This document shows, in pieces, positions 25,040-37,620 of a stretch of 64,000 nt of DNA. A program made the translations under genes and the position numbers. Source of the DNA: Cryptomeria japonica. Lineage: Eukaryota > Streptophyta > Pinopsida > Cupressales > Cupressaceae. Position 1 is the stretch's first letter; each line of letters begins with the position of its first letter. Below the pieces are notes generated by a model. That model searched no databases and had not been told where the DNA came from. It saw nothing but the letters and a program-made list of their open reading frames with translations. The stretch spans positions 262,474,624 to 262,538,623 of the forward strand of contig NC_081406.1 of NCBI RefSeq assembly GCF_030272615.1, written 5' to 3'.

Positions 25040-25142
25040 TATCCATAAATACACACATGCAAGTTTATGATTTATGGATAATTTATGTAATATGCATGTG
25101 TGTATTTATGTAAAATCACTTTAAGTATCCATAAATCATGAA
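25040..25142. repeat. Two interlocked perfect inverted repeats
   Basis: ATAAATACACACATGCA (25045-25061) pairs with TGCATGTGTGTATTTAT (25093-25109). A second pair, CATAAATCATAAA-type arms at about 25064-25080 and 25126-25141, shares ATGATTTATGGATA with TATCCATAAATCAT. The first arm of the second pair lies in the loop of the first, so the two hairpins are mutually exclusive, or pseudoknot-like if transcribed. Confidence 0.8.
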
Positions 25143-25880
25143 ACTACCAAGATCCCTTTTTCTTCATGAAGGGACACACAAATCATAAAGCTTTCAAGCT
25201 CCCCTTTTCTTTATGAAGGGACACACAATTAATATTATTGCTTCTCATGCAACACATCATGTCTAGGGAGAAGTTGTCTCAAGATGCAATACCTAAGCTT
25301 TGATGTCTCTAACCTTCAATAAATCTCTTTGTTAAACTTTATCCATTTTATATTTCATTAAATACTCCAATAGCACAAGCATGCACATCTCTATTATCTT
25401 TGTCAAACATAATGTGAATGACATGGAGAATACAAATATCTAGTGACATAATAACACATTATCAAACTTGAAGGTGTTAGTTTCTTCCAACAATGCACCT
25501 TTCACAATGTCATATAAACATAGAAAAAATCATGTAACACTTTATTTTGATTTATAAAACATGTAATCTTATCACTCCAAAACAAACAATTTCAATTTCT
25601 GCAAAACTTTCTTTTACTATTTCTTCAAAAATCTTATATAAAAATTTAACTTCCTATTATATTATGATTTTTCTTCTTATCTATCAAATAAGAGAATTAA
25701 TAATTATAAGCATCTTTCCAATTATCAAACCATTGACATCTAACAAGATAGGTTTCCCTTATACAACTAAACCTCCTAAGAGATAAAAACAGTTGAATTT
25801 TTTGAAATAAAAACACTTGAACGTTGCTGCTTTATTACAGAGCTTGGAGCGGGAACGTTGAAGCCTAATGCCAACTAGGC
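25143..25880. other. Intergenic, nothing recognised
   Basis: AT-rich sequence with no supported gene. Confidence 0.4.
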
Positions 25881-26295
25881 TAGCCGTTGGGAGATTCATA
25901 CAATAATCTTCCAGGAAGGATTCATAGAAAGAGCTATAATTAGAGGCAATTGGGGGATTCATAGATTAGACCATTGGGAGATTCATACATTTGAAGCCTC
26001 TAACTAAGGAAAACGAAGGGGCAAGTAAATCAGGGCAAGAGAGGGAACAGGATTTGCATTTGCATTGGAGTGTTGTGTCAGAGTGAAGTGTTGATGGATT
26101 TGCATTGGACTGTTGTGTCATTGGGCAGACGGATTCATACAATAATCTAACAGGAAGGATTTAAACAAAGAGCTAAAATTAGGGGCAACTGGGAAATTCA
26201 TACAGTAGTAATCTATACGACGATTGGGAGATTCACACAGTAATCTATACGGCCTCCAAATAAAGGAAAAAGAAGGGGCGAGCAAAACCATGGCA
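25880..26295 (+). repeat. ~239-bp diverged tandem duplication
   Basis: GATTCATACAATAATCT occurs at 25893 and 26132. Both copies continue with CAGGAAGGATT, AAAGAGCTA, AATTAG and GGGGCAA. Within them GGAGATTCATAC-type phrases repeat further. Both ends contain AAGGGGC(A/G)AG. Confidence 0.8.
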
Positions 26296-26990
26296 GTGGG
26301 ACTGGAATCTGTGTTTAATCTGGAAGGTGCTAACAGCTGATGTATCGCACCATCAAATGATTATCTCTTGGAAAGATTTAGAAACCAAGGTGTGATGCAA
26401 GTTTGTTAGCGCTCTCCTCTCTCTCTCAATTTGCTAAACATTTTCCTTTCATGTAGTAAAAAGGGTTTGAAGTAAACTGTTTTCAGTCATAACTTCGTAG
26501 GTTTTCTCTCTTCCATCCTCTGTCTCTCTTTTGTTTGAATAAAATGTTCATTGTTTTCATTTACAGGCCCTGCTAAAGATCCAAATATGCAATGAACTTC
26601 TTCATTCTTAAAGGCATTGTTCCTATAAAGGGCTTGATAGTGAGCTGGTTGTGATTAATCAGGTATGTCTGATGAGTCCAGATTACTTCATTTTGAAAAT
26701 TTAACTATTTCATATGGCCTGTTATTTTTATCTTCTTTAAACGTTTAAATAGTTCTTTCCTCTATTAATTAAGTCAATGTTTACTAGTTTGATTTTATAT
26801 TTTTACTACCCTGTTAAATAAGGCTGTGAAAATAGGGTCACTATATTCCACTGAATGCCCTAATATGATGTAAAATCTTATTATATTATAAGTAGGGTTT
26901 TAAAGAACTCAAGGGTTTACAAATTAAATTGCTATTACAATTTTTTTTATTTTTTGAATTGTATATGATTCAAATGAACCCAGTTGTTTT
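26296..26990 (+). other. Possible spliced non-coding transcript or gene leader
   Basis: A stretch with exon-like signals: a strong acceptor-like TTTACAG at about 26561-26567, then about 95 bp, then a donor-like CAG|GTATGT near 26662. An upstream ATG at 26290 gives only 17 codons. No protein is visible. It could be a leader of a lost gene or a non-coding transcript; this rests on splice-like words only. Confidence 0.25.
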
Positions 26991-26995
26991 GTGCT

Positions 26996-27360
26996 TCACT
27001 TATTCATCCATGACAGTGCTTTTTTTTTTTGGCTCGTCTCTCCCTTATGCCATTGTGCATTTTCTAGCCTTGCCAAGTATTTCTCCTTTTCTACCATATT
27101 GACCTTTCTAATTGCACTTGACGATGGTGATATGATCAATTTTCTATGTTCTTTTGGGCTTCCTTTAAAGAAGATAGTTATGATTCTTTTATGGTCAATA
27201 AATAGAAGGGATATATCAGTAGGAACTCCATCTAAAAATTTAACAAGTCTAAAGAGGTTGGGTATCGAGGATGGAAGTGGTCCTGCTAACCCACAATCAT
27301 ACACCTCAAGATTTGTAAGATTGACAAGTGAGGTAATAACTTCACCCCACTTGCTTCCTT
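26996..27360 (-). pseudogene. Leucine-rich repeat fragment (receptor-like protein type)
   Basis: On the minus strand a clear plant extracellular LRR segment reads GEVITSLVNLTNLEVYDCGL, then AGPLPSSIPNLFRLVKF and a partial next repeat with GVPTDISLL. This matches the LxxLxxLxxLxLxxCxLxGxLPSSIxNLxxLxxL consensus of receptor-like proteins and kinases. Only about two repeats survive. An in-frame stop lies just upstream and the frame after GVPTDIS loses the pattern. No signal peptide, kinase or transmembrane segment is present, so this is a gene fragment. Confidence 0.65.
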
Positions 27361-28379
27361 TGGAGAGATATGTCTAGTACACTAAGAAAGAGGTTCTTAG
27401 ATTTTGTTGCCAACTTGCAAACCCTGGGCTCTTCAATCTTGTTGGATGATTGGAGTTGACAACTAGTAGCACAGCTGCAGAAAATTTACCAAAGTTCGAG
27501 GAATTTCACCTTTCTAGTTACTGATTATCTAGATTTCTTAGATTATTGGATGGCTGGAATGTCAGCTTTCTCGTTACTTATTATCTAGATTTCTTAGATT
27601 ATTGGATGACTTTCTCTAGCAACTCTCATCAGTTTCATTTTCCTTCTAGTTCCTGCAATACTATGATTATTAGTATGGAGACTTGCCATGCCTTTGATGC
27701 TTTAGGTTTAGATGGGGCACAGACCTTACAAGCACGTGAAGTTTAATATTTCCCTATGTTTTCTTTCAATGAATGCTGGATATATAACTAATTAAAAGAT
27801 AACGTCTCATACTAAAAAAAAGCTTGTGAAAATTGTCATACTTCAAAAGTTACATATTCTTGACAAATGTTACAGTGTATCTTCTTATCTTCATATGAAG
27901 ATTTTTGTCAACCTTTGGTCCTGCAGGCTTGTATGGCATGTTCTGCTCCATACTCATTGCCTGATGTGTTTGACTGAGTATTCTTTCAGTTCTGGCAGCA
28001 TTTGTGGCTGCTATTGTAGCCATTGTAATTGACTTTAATTGGTTTCTTCTATACATTTTGCAGAACAACATTTAATGTGTAGCTCTTACTGTGGCTGTTG
28101 CAATTTTCTATTCAGCTCTATGCTGCTGTTATTTGTAAATTTTCTTGTGTAGCTGCTATTATTTGTGAATATTTTCAGCTGACAAAAACATTGATCATAA
28201 GGATCAATGCCTAGTTTTTCTTGTGCATCCTCCAACTTCTCACCTGTCATACCATGCTTGTTTCCTTGAGATGCCTATCTAGTCATTCAATGAACAAAAT
28301 CTGGAAAGTTTGCTAAAGTCTAGGGAATTTAACTTTTCCAATACTCAAGTTTAGATTAAAAACCCTCTTCAACTTTCCA
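27361..28379. other. Intergenic, with one short direct repeat
   Basis: A roughly 55-bp phrase (TTATCTAGATTTCTTAGATTATTGG) occurs at about 27527 and again at about 27581. Otherwise mixed sequence without coding support. Confidence 0.45.
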
Positions 28380-28772
28380 ATATTAGAAGGGATACCCTGC
28401 GAATAAATTCGCACCGTGATAAAGCACAGTAACTGAAGTTTGACCTTGGAATTCACACTAATTACATGCAGTAATTGTATATCCTTCAGCTTGAGTCAGA
28501 TTGTAGCTAACGCTTTGGCATCGCTCTACTGCCACTTGGTTGTTGATTCTCCATTAAGAGGTTTCAGCCTAGCCCCATTAGCAATATCCCATAGATCTGC
28601 TACTAAGAGCAACATGTTTATCTTAACCTTCCATAGATAAAGGTTTTCTCCATCAAACTTCTCCACCGTCTTGTCTTGTTCACCTATCTGGCCAGCCATT
28701 TCTCAAAAATTTGAGTCTACAGTCGATGTCATGACCCTCACAGTCTCTATTATGAACTAGGCTCTGAAAACA
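28380..28772 (-). mobile_element. Ty1/copia fragment: primer-binding site and start of gag
   Basis: On the minus strand TTTTCAGAGCCTAG (about 28770-28757) resembles the initiator-Met tRNA primer-binding site. Next comes a gag start of the copia UBN2/DUF4219 kind: MAGQIGEQDKTVEKFDGENL, then WKVKINMLLLVADLWDI and LKLKDIQLLHV. Gag fades near 28400, and no protease, integrase or RT follows. Sequence to the right of 28772 may be the LTR but its ends were not found. It is a broken, old fragment. Confidence 0.65.
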
Positions 28773-30318
28773 TATTCAAAATATGGCCCTACATAAACCA
28801 GTAATAGGGAATGCAGACAGAGATAGTGCTCACATAACAAAGGTATATAGAAATATACTTCTCTAATCACACCATGAATTCAAGCTTTATTGACTGAAAC
28901 AACACTGAGCAAATTAGGGTTCATCGATTGAAAAGGGACTGAACAAATTATCACTAATTTAATACCTATTCACTGTCTCTCTATGCAATCTAGACTACAG
29001 CTGGTTATTCCAACAAATGCTTCAAATATTTTCTTTTGTTGCCTTCATATATTAGATATTGAAGGTCTTCTTTGTGATACTGTATTGTGGTCATCATATT
29101 GGGTAATTCAAACTTGTAAATTAGTTTTGAATCATGTAAAGATTACCATATGGTTACCTAGCTATTGCAAAGGTTAGAACTTGACCTGAAGAGGCCTATC
29201 GCAGTCTAGAGAGAATTTGAGATGTGCATCTAGGAAATATGTTTGTTTGAGAGCATGTTCTATGGGTGTAAGATGTAGTTGGAATTTTAGATGGGACAGA
29301 TGCAAAACTCATAAACCTTTAAAAAATAGGATGGGACAGATGCTAAACTCATGCGTACTTGCAAAGTCAAAAGGGCTTGCTAGTTACTCATGCAAAAAAA
29401 TTGCACTGAATTATTCAAAAAAAACTCAAGTGTGCAACTCAGTATAAATTCACAATTTCTTCTTGAAAATTTGGCTGTGCTTGGATAAGACTGTTCAAAT
29501 GCTTCTTCATGATTCAGTTGGGGAAGTGTAACTCCATTATGTAGAGGACCCTATAGATCCTCTTCCATGATCTGCAACTCCAGCATGATTGACACCTTCA
29601 TCATCTCCTTGCTCTATAGATCCTCTTCCATGCTCTGCACCTCCCATTTTGATTAGCACAAGACGACATACAGTCAATGAAAATACAAATTGCAGACATC
29701 ATCTTCTACACATACATGGAACTTTTTTGCATAGACAGTGTGCAAGCTATTTGTGGGAAAGTAGTTGTGAGAAGGACTTGGGTTTGACTAGTTAATGCAG
29801 ACAAGGTCCAGGTATCTTATCAAATCACAAAAACCAAGCAGCCAACAACACTAATGTTTGCTCATTAACTCAAAGAACCAAACGTGAAAGGATATTTCAT
29901 TATCTTATAAAATCAAAGACAATTGATGATCCATATTTATGCCACACTAATGCAAACATAAACATTACAAGTAAATTTAGTTTTTATTCCTTCTCTTCAA
30001 AATGCTTTGTCATGCCAGAGGCTTTACTCTGTTCCAGCTAATTATTTCATCTTCCAGTTACCGCGCCCACCCTTTCTCTTAATCTCTTCCTCTTCATAGT
30101 GCTCTATTCATTTATTTTAATCTCCTATCAAAACTTGTTCTTCTTGTCCACGAGAAAACCAAAAACCTGTGTCCACTCTTAGCTTAGTATTCTTTACTGA
30201 CCATAAACTTTTCAACCCATCTGGTGGAAGCCCAAACCTTCTCTGTTTTGCTTAATTTCCTTGTTGTCTTCTTCTCTGCTCCACACCTACTTCAATGCCC
30301 CCTACTGTCAACTAAAAT
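28773..30318. other. Intergenic or LTR-like, nothing firmly recognised
   Basis: Contains a duplicated phrase around TATAGATCCTCTTCCATG (about 29551 and 29616). No coding frame is supported. Part may be the 5' LTR of the copia fragment. Confidence 0.35.
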
Positions 30319-30505
30319 CTGCAATTTTTATTCTTATTAATTTCCATCTGTGTTGTTTCTTATCTTTCTTTGAAAATCTACAGCAATTTTTATTTTTATT
30401 AATTTCCACCTGTGTTGTTTCTCATCTTTCTTTGAAAGTCTGCAGCAGTTTTTATTCTTATTATTTTCCATCTGTGTTGTTTCTCATCTTTCTTTGAAAA
30501 TCTGC
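30319..30505 (+). repeat. 62-bp tandem repeat, 3 units
   Basis: Units start near 30319, 30381 and 30443. Each contains TTTTTATTCTTATTAATTTCC, CATCTGTGTTGTTTCT and ATCTTTCTTTGAAAATCT. The T-rich frame crossing them is not a protein. Confidence 0.9.
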
Positions 30506-30983
30506 CACATCTAAATTGCTGCACACTTCTCATGCAATCTGTATTATTTTTTGTTTTTAAAATCTTCTTCTCAAATTACAACTTACTATCTTTCAATTTC
30601 CCATGCATTCACCTCTGCAGATTTTTAAAACATGATTTCCCTCTCTCTTTTTTCTCTCTCTTTTTTCTCTCCTTCTCCAGTGCATTTTCTTTTCTTCTGC
30701 AACTCTTAAAATTCTTAATGTGTCTTAATTTTGGGCCTCTCTTCGTTTGTCCAAACTCTTCTTCGTCAGCGCAACACCCGCCTGTGCTTTATTTTTGTTT
30801 TTTTATTATCTTCAACCCCTTGTCAAAATGACGAGGAAGCCAATTTCTTTTGGCTTAGCTCTAAACTCTACATATCTTTGTCAAATTCAACACCACATTC
30901 TGCTTATTACTCTGTTTTTGTATTAAATCTGCAATTAAACTTTATGACTCTTGTGCATTCATCCCACTTTGTCAGGCACCCCT
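30506..30983. other. T-rich intergenic sequence
   Basis: Pyrimidine-rich sequence continuing the style of the flanking repeats. No gene is supported. Confidence 0.4.
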
Positions 30984-31385
30984 CTCTTTGGCGTTGCACT
31001 ACTACGTAACTCCTATTTACTCATTGCCAACTATGTATTTTCAAACTCCCTGGTGCTTTGTCTTCCTGCGTTGTCCATCCAATCCATGCACTTCATTCAC
31101 TTTTCCCAATCACAGTGCAGAAATTGTAGTGTTCTCTGTATTTCCTCGTTATCCTTCTTTCTTTTCCCACACAATATCCACTCTCTCTTTGGTGTTGCAC
31201 TCCTACGTAACTCCTATTTACTCATTGCCAACTATGTCTTTTCAAACTGCCTGGTGCTTTGTCTTCCTGCGTTGTCCATCCAATCCATGCACTTCATTCA
31301 CTTTTCCCAATCACAGTGCAGAAATTGTAGTGTTCTCTGTATTTCCTGTTATCCTTCGTTCTTTTCCCACACAATATCCACTTTC
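30984..31385 (+). repeat. 201-bp tandem duplication
   Basis: The unit from 30984 (CTCTTTGGCGTTGCACT) is repeated from 31185 (CTCTTTGGTGTTGCACT) with few changes. It includes CTACGTAACTCCTATTTAC and CAATCACAGTGCAGAAATTG. The open frame of about 200 codons over this block is explained by the duplication and T-rich composition. Confidence 0.95.
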
Positions 31386-31599
31386 TCTCTTATTCTTGTG
31401 CTGCAATTTGCTGCTATTTCTAATTTCCCTATGTTTTCCAATGCTAAGTCTCTCTTCCCTTTCTCATTAGTGGGCAGCAGCTCTTTTTGTTGTCTTCTTT
31501 CACTTACTTTTCTTCTACGCAGCCTCCTATTCTCCCTCTATTCCCCTGCATCAGTTTGACTAGTATACTGATAATATGAAGCCTACATCAAATTGAGAG

Positions 31600-31867
31600 G
31601 GATACCTCGCATAGACTTCGACTGTCTGTACAAAACCTGATCAGAAATGAAGAGGCCCTTGCCATTCTTGAGATTTTGGTTGTAGACATTGTCAAATTTA
31701 CGAGGTGTTGTAGGGTCCATGTTAATAACAATGGTGAAATCCACATTCCTGGGACACATGCCCTGCAGTCGGCTTGCATAGGCACTGTTCAGAGTGGGAT
31801 CAATTGGGTTGCTGTAAATTCTGTTTGAAAATTGATTGCAGTGAGAAAATCCCAGTGTGTGAGCCCC
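31600..31867 (-). pseudogene. Class III peroxidase, one truncated exon
   Basis: The minus strand encodes a clear secretory plant peroxidase exon: GAHTLGFSHCNQFSNRIY, then NPIDPTLNSAYASRLQGMCP, NVDFTIVINMDPTTPRKFDN and VYNQNLKNGKGLFISDQVLY. The proximal haem histidine lies in GAHT, and the first conserved cysteine of this exon in SHC pairs with the MCP cysteine in the family. The exon starts at 31867 after an AG acceptor in the usual place, within the SG|AHT codon. After YRQSKSM the sequence no longer matches, so about 55 C-terminal residues are missing. No upstream exons were found to 33 kb. Within the exon the frame is intact. Confidence 0.85.
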
Positions 31868-32697
31868 TGATAAAAGAAGAAAACACGGTATCAGTAAAAC
31901 ATGTTAAAAACAATGTGTATTTAGAGTTATATCAATTAATTCTTTATCCTTTTGTTTTGTTGGAAATGTACCATTTATTTGTTGGTATTGATTAAGTCTT
32001 AGACTCAGCCTCTTAGTTACATTGAGTCTTTTTTTAATCGAAATGAAATGAAAGATTACCAAACAATCTCCTAGCTCTTTACAGAGTGAACCTTCCAATA
32101 ACCCTCATCCACACCACAGATAAATCAAGAATTGAACTTACAGTCTCGACAACCTAAATTAACAGTCAAGATCAAGTGAACTAACAGGAAATAGATTCTT
32201 ATCCACATGACAGGTAAATCGAGAGATGAATCTACGATCTAAACCACTTAAAATGACAGTCAAGACTGAATGAACTAACCTAAGAATCATAATTACATTG
32301 AATCTTTAAAAATATACTCCTGCATCACTAGTATACCCATATTGTGACTGGATAATATCAATTAGGCATTTGTAAAGTATGTTGATATGTGGAATGTGCA
32401 AATTATAACTGAATGGAATTTTGTTGAAAAATACTCACATAGACATTAGCTCACAAAAATGACCTTCAGTATCCAATACAATATCACAAATAAGACCTTT
32501 AGTATTTGATACATCTTCAAATATATTTCACTTTTTATATTTGATGCCTTCATACCTTCTATTTGGTGGTCAAATAATATCAAGCGTCTTAAACTCTCTC
32601 ATCAATTGTTGTCAACTATTTTTATCTTCGAGGTTAAGAGAAATTTCACAACATTTTAAATGAATATTATTTTTGAAGCGTCTATATCAGGAGGCAT
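31868..32697. other. Intergenic, expected but missing upstream peroxidase exons
   Basis: No exon encoding the peroxidase N-terminal half (distal histidine region) is visible. One phrase with CCACA and GATAAATCRAGA occurs twice, near 32108 and 32200. Confidence 0.45.
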
Positions 32698-33180
32698 GTT
32701 AGAAATTTTTCTGTTTTATTGGTATTAAGTGAAATTTTCAATGCGCATGATTTATTTAGATTATATAAAGTGAAAATTTACTCTTTGAAGTTTTATGACT
32801 GTTAATGAATGTTCATCTTCTATAACATTCAAAAGAGAGTTTGCACAATAATAAGAAATTTTAGAGTTTTATTGGAATCAAGTAAAATTTTCAATGCATG
32901 ATTATAATTAAATTACATAAGTAAAAATTCACTTTTTGGAAGTTTTTCATCTCTTGAACCTACATTTTTCTTATACAACATTTTTTGAAAATTGAGTTTG
33001 CACTAGTGAAAAATATTAGAGGTTTATCTCGGTTTTGAAAATTGGTACAATCGGTAGGATTCTACTTGAATTGTATGAAGTAAAATTTAGACTTGAGAAG
33101 GTTTCCATCCCTTAATTTATATTTGTTTTGCATGACAGTGACAATTTAAAAAAAGGTTTGGACAAGTGAGAACTTGAACA
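32698..33180. repeat. Diverged tandem repeat, ~162 bp, 3 units
   Basis: Units near 32698, 32858 and 33024 share TTAGA(A/G)-TTTTAT-GG, AAGT(G)AAATTTTCAATGC, TTACATAA-GT-AAATTCACT and a GTTTGCAC(T/A)A word. The third is most worn. Confidence 0.6.
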
Positions 33181-33899
33181 CACAGAATTCATTGAAAGAT
33201 TTGTTCATGACAATGAGAACTTGAACACGAAGACTTCAAAATGAAGGGATCATTTATGGTATTGTTTAATAGTGGAATGAAATTACAAAATATGTAACAT
33301 TCATTTTAGACCGGTTAGTTTTTCTTATTGTAAACGTCCCTCAACAATTATAATTAATAAAGATACACTTTTTTTTAGGAGGGATAGAAATATCCCTCCA
33401 AAAACTCTCAAAGATGGCCATGGATATCTTTGAGAGTGTCTCTTGTTTCTCTACTAACATTATTTTGTTTTGTTTTGTTTTTTATTTTTCTTTTTATAAG
33501 TTGGTAAAAAATATTATTGTTGTAATTTATTTAAATGATAATAATTTTTATATTAACTAAATGCTTGTGTTAAAAGTTAATAAAAATTAATTGTTAATTT
33601 CCAATTAAAATCATTAAATGTCCATCAAATTTGATATTAATTGTATTTCATGGTTAATTCGTATCTCTTTTTTAATATTATATATTTTTAATTTTTAATC
33701 AAAGTTAATTAAATTAATTAGCATACAGCCATTTAGATAATTACAAAATTAAAAATTGTCAAATAGTTCTCATGGATGGTGGTTATATTACTTGTTTAAG
33801 TTTATAGAAGTGAATAGTTAGGGAAATAAATGACAAAAATACATGAATACCTAATTTAATTTAATGTGTTCTTAGTCACATTGTTCTTGTAAAAAATGA
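33181..33899. other. AT-rich intergenic, nothing recognised
   Basis: Very AT-rich sequence including a T-rich stretch near 33455-33500. No gene. Confidence 0.4.
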
Positions 33900-36800
33900 T
33901 TGTAATTTAGCCCTTTTATGTGAATATTAATTTTTGAAGTATGTTTTGAGAAATATACATTAGTATGAAAACTTTAAATCTTTTTAAATCATCTATTTAT
34001 TATAAATATAGAGTTTATTTATTTATTGTATTTAAATTTTATAATATGTTATCTATTTGAGTTGAATATTGTGTGTAACGTGGTGAAATTACATGATGTG
34101 TCTAATGATTTTGTGCACTTTAGGGTTGAATAAAGGGTGTACCAATGTTGTATAGCATACATGTATGGTGTTGCATCAAGTGTGAATCAAACTTATAGGT
34201 GTGCTTGTAGTGTTTGTGTGCATTAGTATTGGTAATATATATGTCATTAAGTTGTATAAATGTGATTGATTCATATGAAACATAAATTGCTCTAGTTTAT
34301 ATTATGGTTGAATGTTATGTATGTCATTGAGTTGTGTGCATAACACTCCATGACAGGTAAATAGAGCTAATTATCAATTGAAGTTGTATGGAGTGTTAAT
34401 GTGACTTTGTATTGTGTGTATAACACTCTTTGGTATGATACATGCTTGTTTAAATAGAATTTATGTTATGATTGCATCACATTTTTGAATTGAATATGTA
34501 TGGTGTACATTGTGTGCTTATGTGCATTAGGATTGAATGGTGTTTATATCATTGAGTCATATGTGATTGATTTCTATGTTATGTATATGAGGATAATTCA
34601 TTTCAAGGTTATTTTTGTGTGCCCACTATATTATATGCTCATAATGTCTATACTATTTGTGGTGTGTATACGAAGATACTTTTTTTTATTAAAGTTTTAT
34701 AGTGAGTGACCTAATATAAATTAGGCTTTGGCATTTATGCAATTGACTTGTATTTTTCTTATTTATATAAAATTATGTTGTGATTACATCATATTTGTAA
34801 ATTGAATTTGCATGGTGTATATTGTGTGCTTTAGAATTGAATAGTATTTATATTATTGAGTTGCATGTGATTGATTTGTATTCCATATATACACCATACA
34901 AATTCAATTTACGTCTGATGTAATCATAACATAAATTTAATATAAACAAGAATATGTATACAAGTCAATTGCATATATGTCAATTCATGTTAATGTCAAA
35001 TTGTGTGGCCAATGTGTATGTGTGTAATGTTTTTTTGTTTGTGTTGCATCAAGTGTGTGCATAGAGATCCTTTTTATTAAAGTTGAATGGTAACTTAATG
35101 TGAATTAGTCTTTGACATGTATGCAATTGAATTGTATACATTTTCTTGTTTATACAAAGTTATGTTATGATTACATCACATGTAAATTGAATTTGTATGG
35201 CGCATGTTATCTTGTGTGCTTGCGTGCATTATGATTGAATGTTATTTATATCAATGAGTTGGATGTGTTTGATTTGTATTCCATATGCACCATATAAATT
35301 CAATTTACACATGTGATATAATCATAACATTAATTTTATACAAACTAGAATATGTATACAAGTTAATGCATAAATATCAATTCATATTTTCATTGAATTG
35401 TGTGGCCAATGTGTATATGTCAATAATGCATTTATGTTGACATTGCATCAAGGTTGTACATAATAATATTTACTATAAAAATTGTATTGTGACCTTTCAA
35501 CATTTATGGAATTGACTTGTATACATATTTTTGTTTGGTATAAAATTTATAGTATGAGTACACCACGTGTAAACTAATGATTATGACATGTGGAATACAT
35601 ATTGTATGTTGTTGCATCAAGTGTGCACATAAAACTATTTTTTATTAAAGATGTATGGTAACCTAATGTGAATTAGGCTTTTAATATTAATGCAATTGAC
35701 TTCTATACATATTCTTATTCATATACAATTTATGTTGATTACATCACATGTAAATTGAATTTGTATGGTGCATATGAAATATAAATCAATCACATATAAT
35801 TCAATGATATAAATACCATTCAAACTTAATGTACACAAGCATATAACATGCACCATACAAATTTATCTTATACATATGATGTAATCATAACATAAAGTTT
35901 ATATAAACAAGAATATATATACAAGTGAATTGCATAAATGTCAAAGCCTAATTCATATTAGGTCATCATACAACTTTGATTAAAAGTAGCTTTATGTACA
36001 CCAACATAAAAGTATTATGCACATGTACATATTCACTACATAATATAACCTTAATATGAATTGATATTTATGCAACTCACTTGTATACCTATTCTTGTTT
36101 ATATAAATTTTATATTATGATATTATATCAAGTGTAAATTGACTTTGTATGGTTTCAATTTACATGTGATACAACCATACTATAAATTTTATATAAACAA
36201 GAATATGCATAGAAAGTCATATTCGCATTAGGTCACCATATGAATTTAATAAAAAAACAGCTAAATGCAAGCCTAATTCACATTAGGTCACCATGCAAAT
36301 TTAATAAAAAAGTAGCTATATGCAATCCTAATTCACATTAGGTCAACATAGAACTTTTACACTTAATGCAACACCAACATAAAACATTATGCACATATAA
36401 ATTAGCCACACAACTCAACTTTAATATAAGTTGACATTTATGCAATTGACTTGTGTATATAAAAAATGTTATGATTGCATTACATGTGTAAATTGAATTT
36501 GCACGATGTATCTTATATTATTGAGATGCATGTGATTGATTTGTATTCCATATGGTCCATACAAATTCGGTTTACATTCTTGTGTGCATTAGGATTGAAT
36601 GGTATTTATATGGTTAAGTTGTATGGGATCGATTTGTATTCCATATACACCATACAAATTCAAGTTACACATGCGATGTAATCATAACAAATTTTATAAA
36701 CATAAGTCAATTGCATAAATGTCAACTCATATTAAGGTTGAGTTGCGTGGTCAATTTATGTGCATAAAGCTACTTTTTATTAAGGTTGTGTGACGACCTA

Positions 36801-37620
36801 ATGTGAATTAGGCTTTGACATTTATGCAATTGAATTGTATGGATTTCCTTTTTTATACAAAATTTATGTTATAGTTACATCACATGTTAATTGTATTTGT
36901 ATGGTGTATGTCGTGTGCTTGTGTGCATTAGGATTGAATGGTAATTATATAATAAAGTTGGATGTAATTGATTTGCATTCCATATACACCATACAAATTC
37001 AATTTACACATGCGATATATTTGTAGCATTAATTTTATACAAACTAGAATATGTTTACAAGCCAATGCATAAATATCAATTCATTTTAACATGCTATTGT
37101 GTGAGAAATATGTATGTGTATAATGCATTTATGTTGATGTTGAATCGAGTGTGTACATAACACTATTTTTTAGTAAAATAGTATGGTGATCTTTTGACAT
37201 TTATGCAATTGAGTTGTATACATATTCATATGAAATTTATGTTGTGATTACATCACGTGTAAACAAAATGGATATAACATATGTGGAATACATATCATAT
37301 TTTGTTGCATCAAGAGTGTACATTAAGCTACTTTTTATTAAATTGTTTGGTGACCTAATGTGAATTAGGCTTTGACATTTATGCGATTGACTTCTACACA
37401 TATTCTTATTTATATATAGTTTATGTTGATTATATTAAATTTATGTTATGATTATATTAGATGTGTAAATTGATTTCGTATGGTTTCAATTCATACATGA
37501 TACAAACATACCATAAATTTTATAGAAAGAATAATATGTATACAAGTAATTGCATAAATGTCAAAGCCTAATTCACATTAGGTCACCATAGAACTTTGAT
37601 AAAAAGTAGCTTTATGTACA
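33900..37620. repeat. Cluster of palindromic repeats in both orientations
   Basis: About 3.7 kb is built from one family of AT-rich units present as direct and inverted copies. A near-palindromic CCTAATGTGAATTAGG core is seen in forward form near 34710, 35090, 35650, 36790 and 37353, and in reverse form near 35947, 36220, 36262, 36325 and 37567. Each is flanked by words such as TTTTTATTAAAGTTGTATGG, TTTATGCAATTGACTTGTATAC, GATTACATCACATGTAAATTG and TGTGCATTAGGATTGAATGG. Short open frames reading CLCALGLNG-like phrases recur only because the unit recurs. The family and its true ends are unknown; a foldback or MITE-like transposon cluster is possible. Confidence 0.75.

Noticed and set aside
30951-31559. 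Open frame of about 200 codons
   Set aside because: It arises from a 201-bp tandem duplication in T-rich sequence; a second frame over the same block is equally open.
34500-37026. Small proteins sharing CLCALGLNG
   Set aside because: They recur only because the underlying DNA repeat unit recurs; no start context or conservation.
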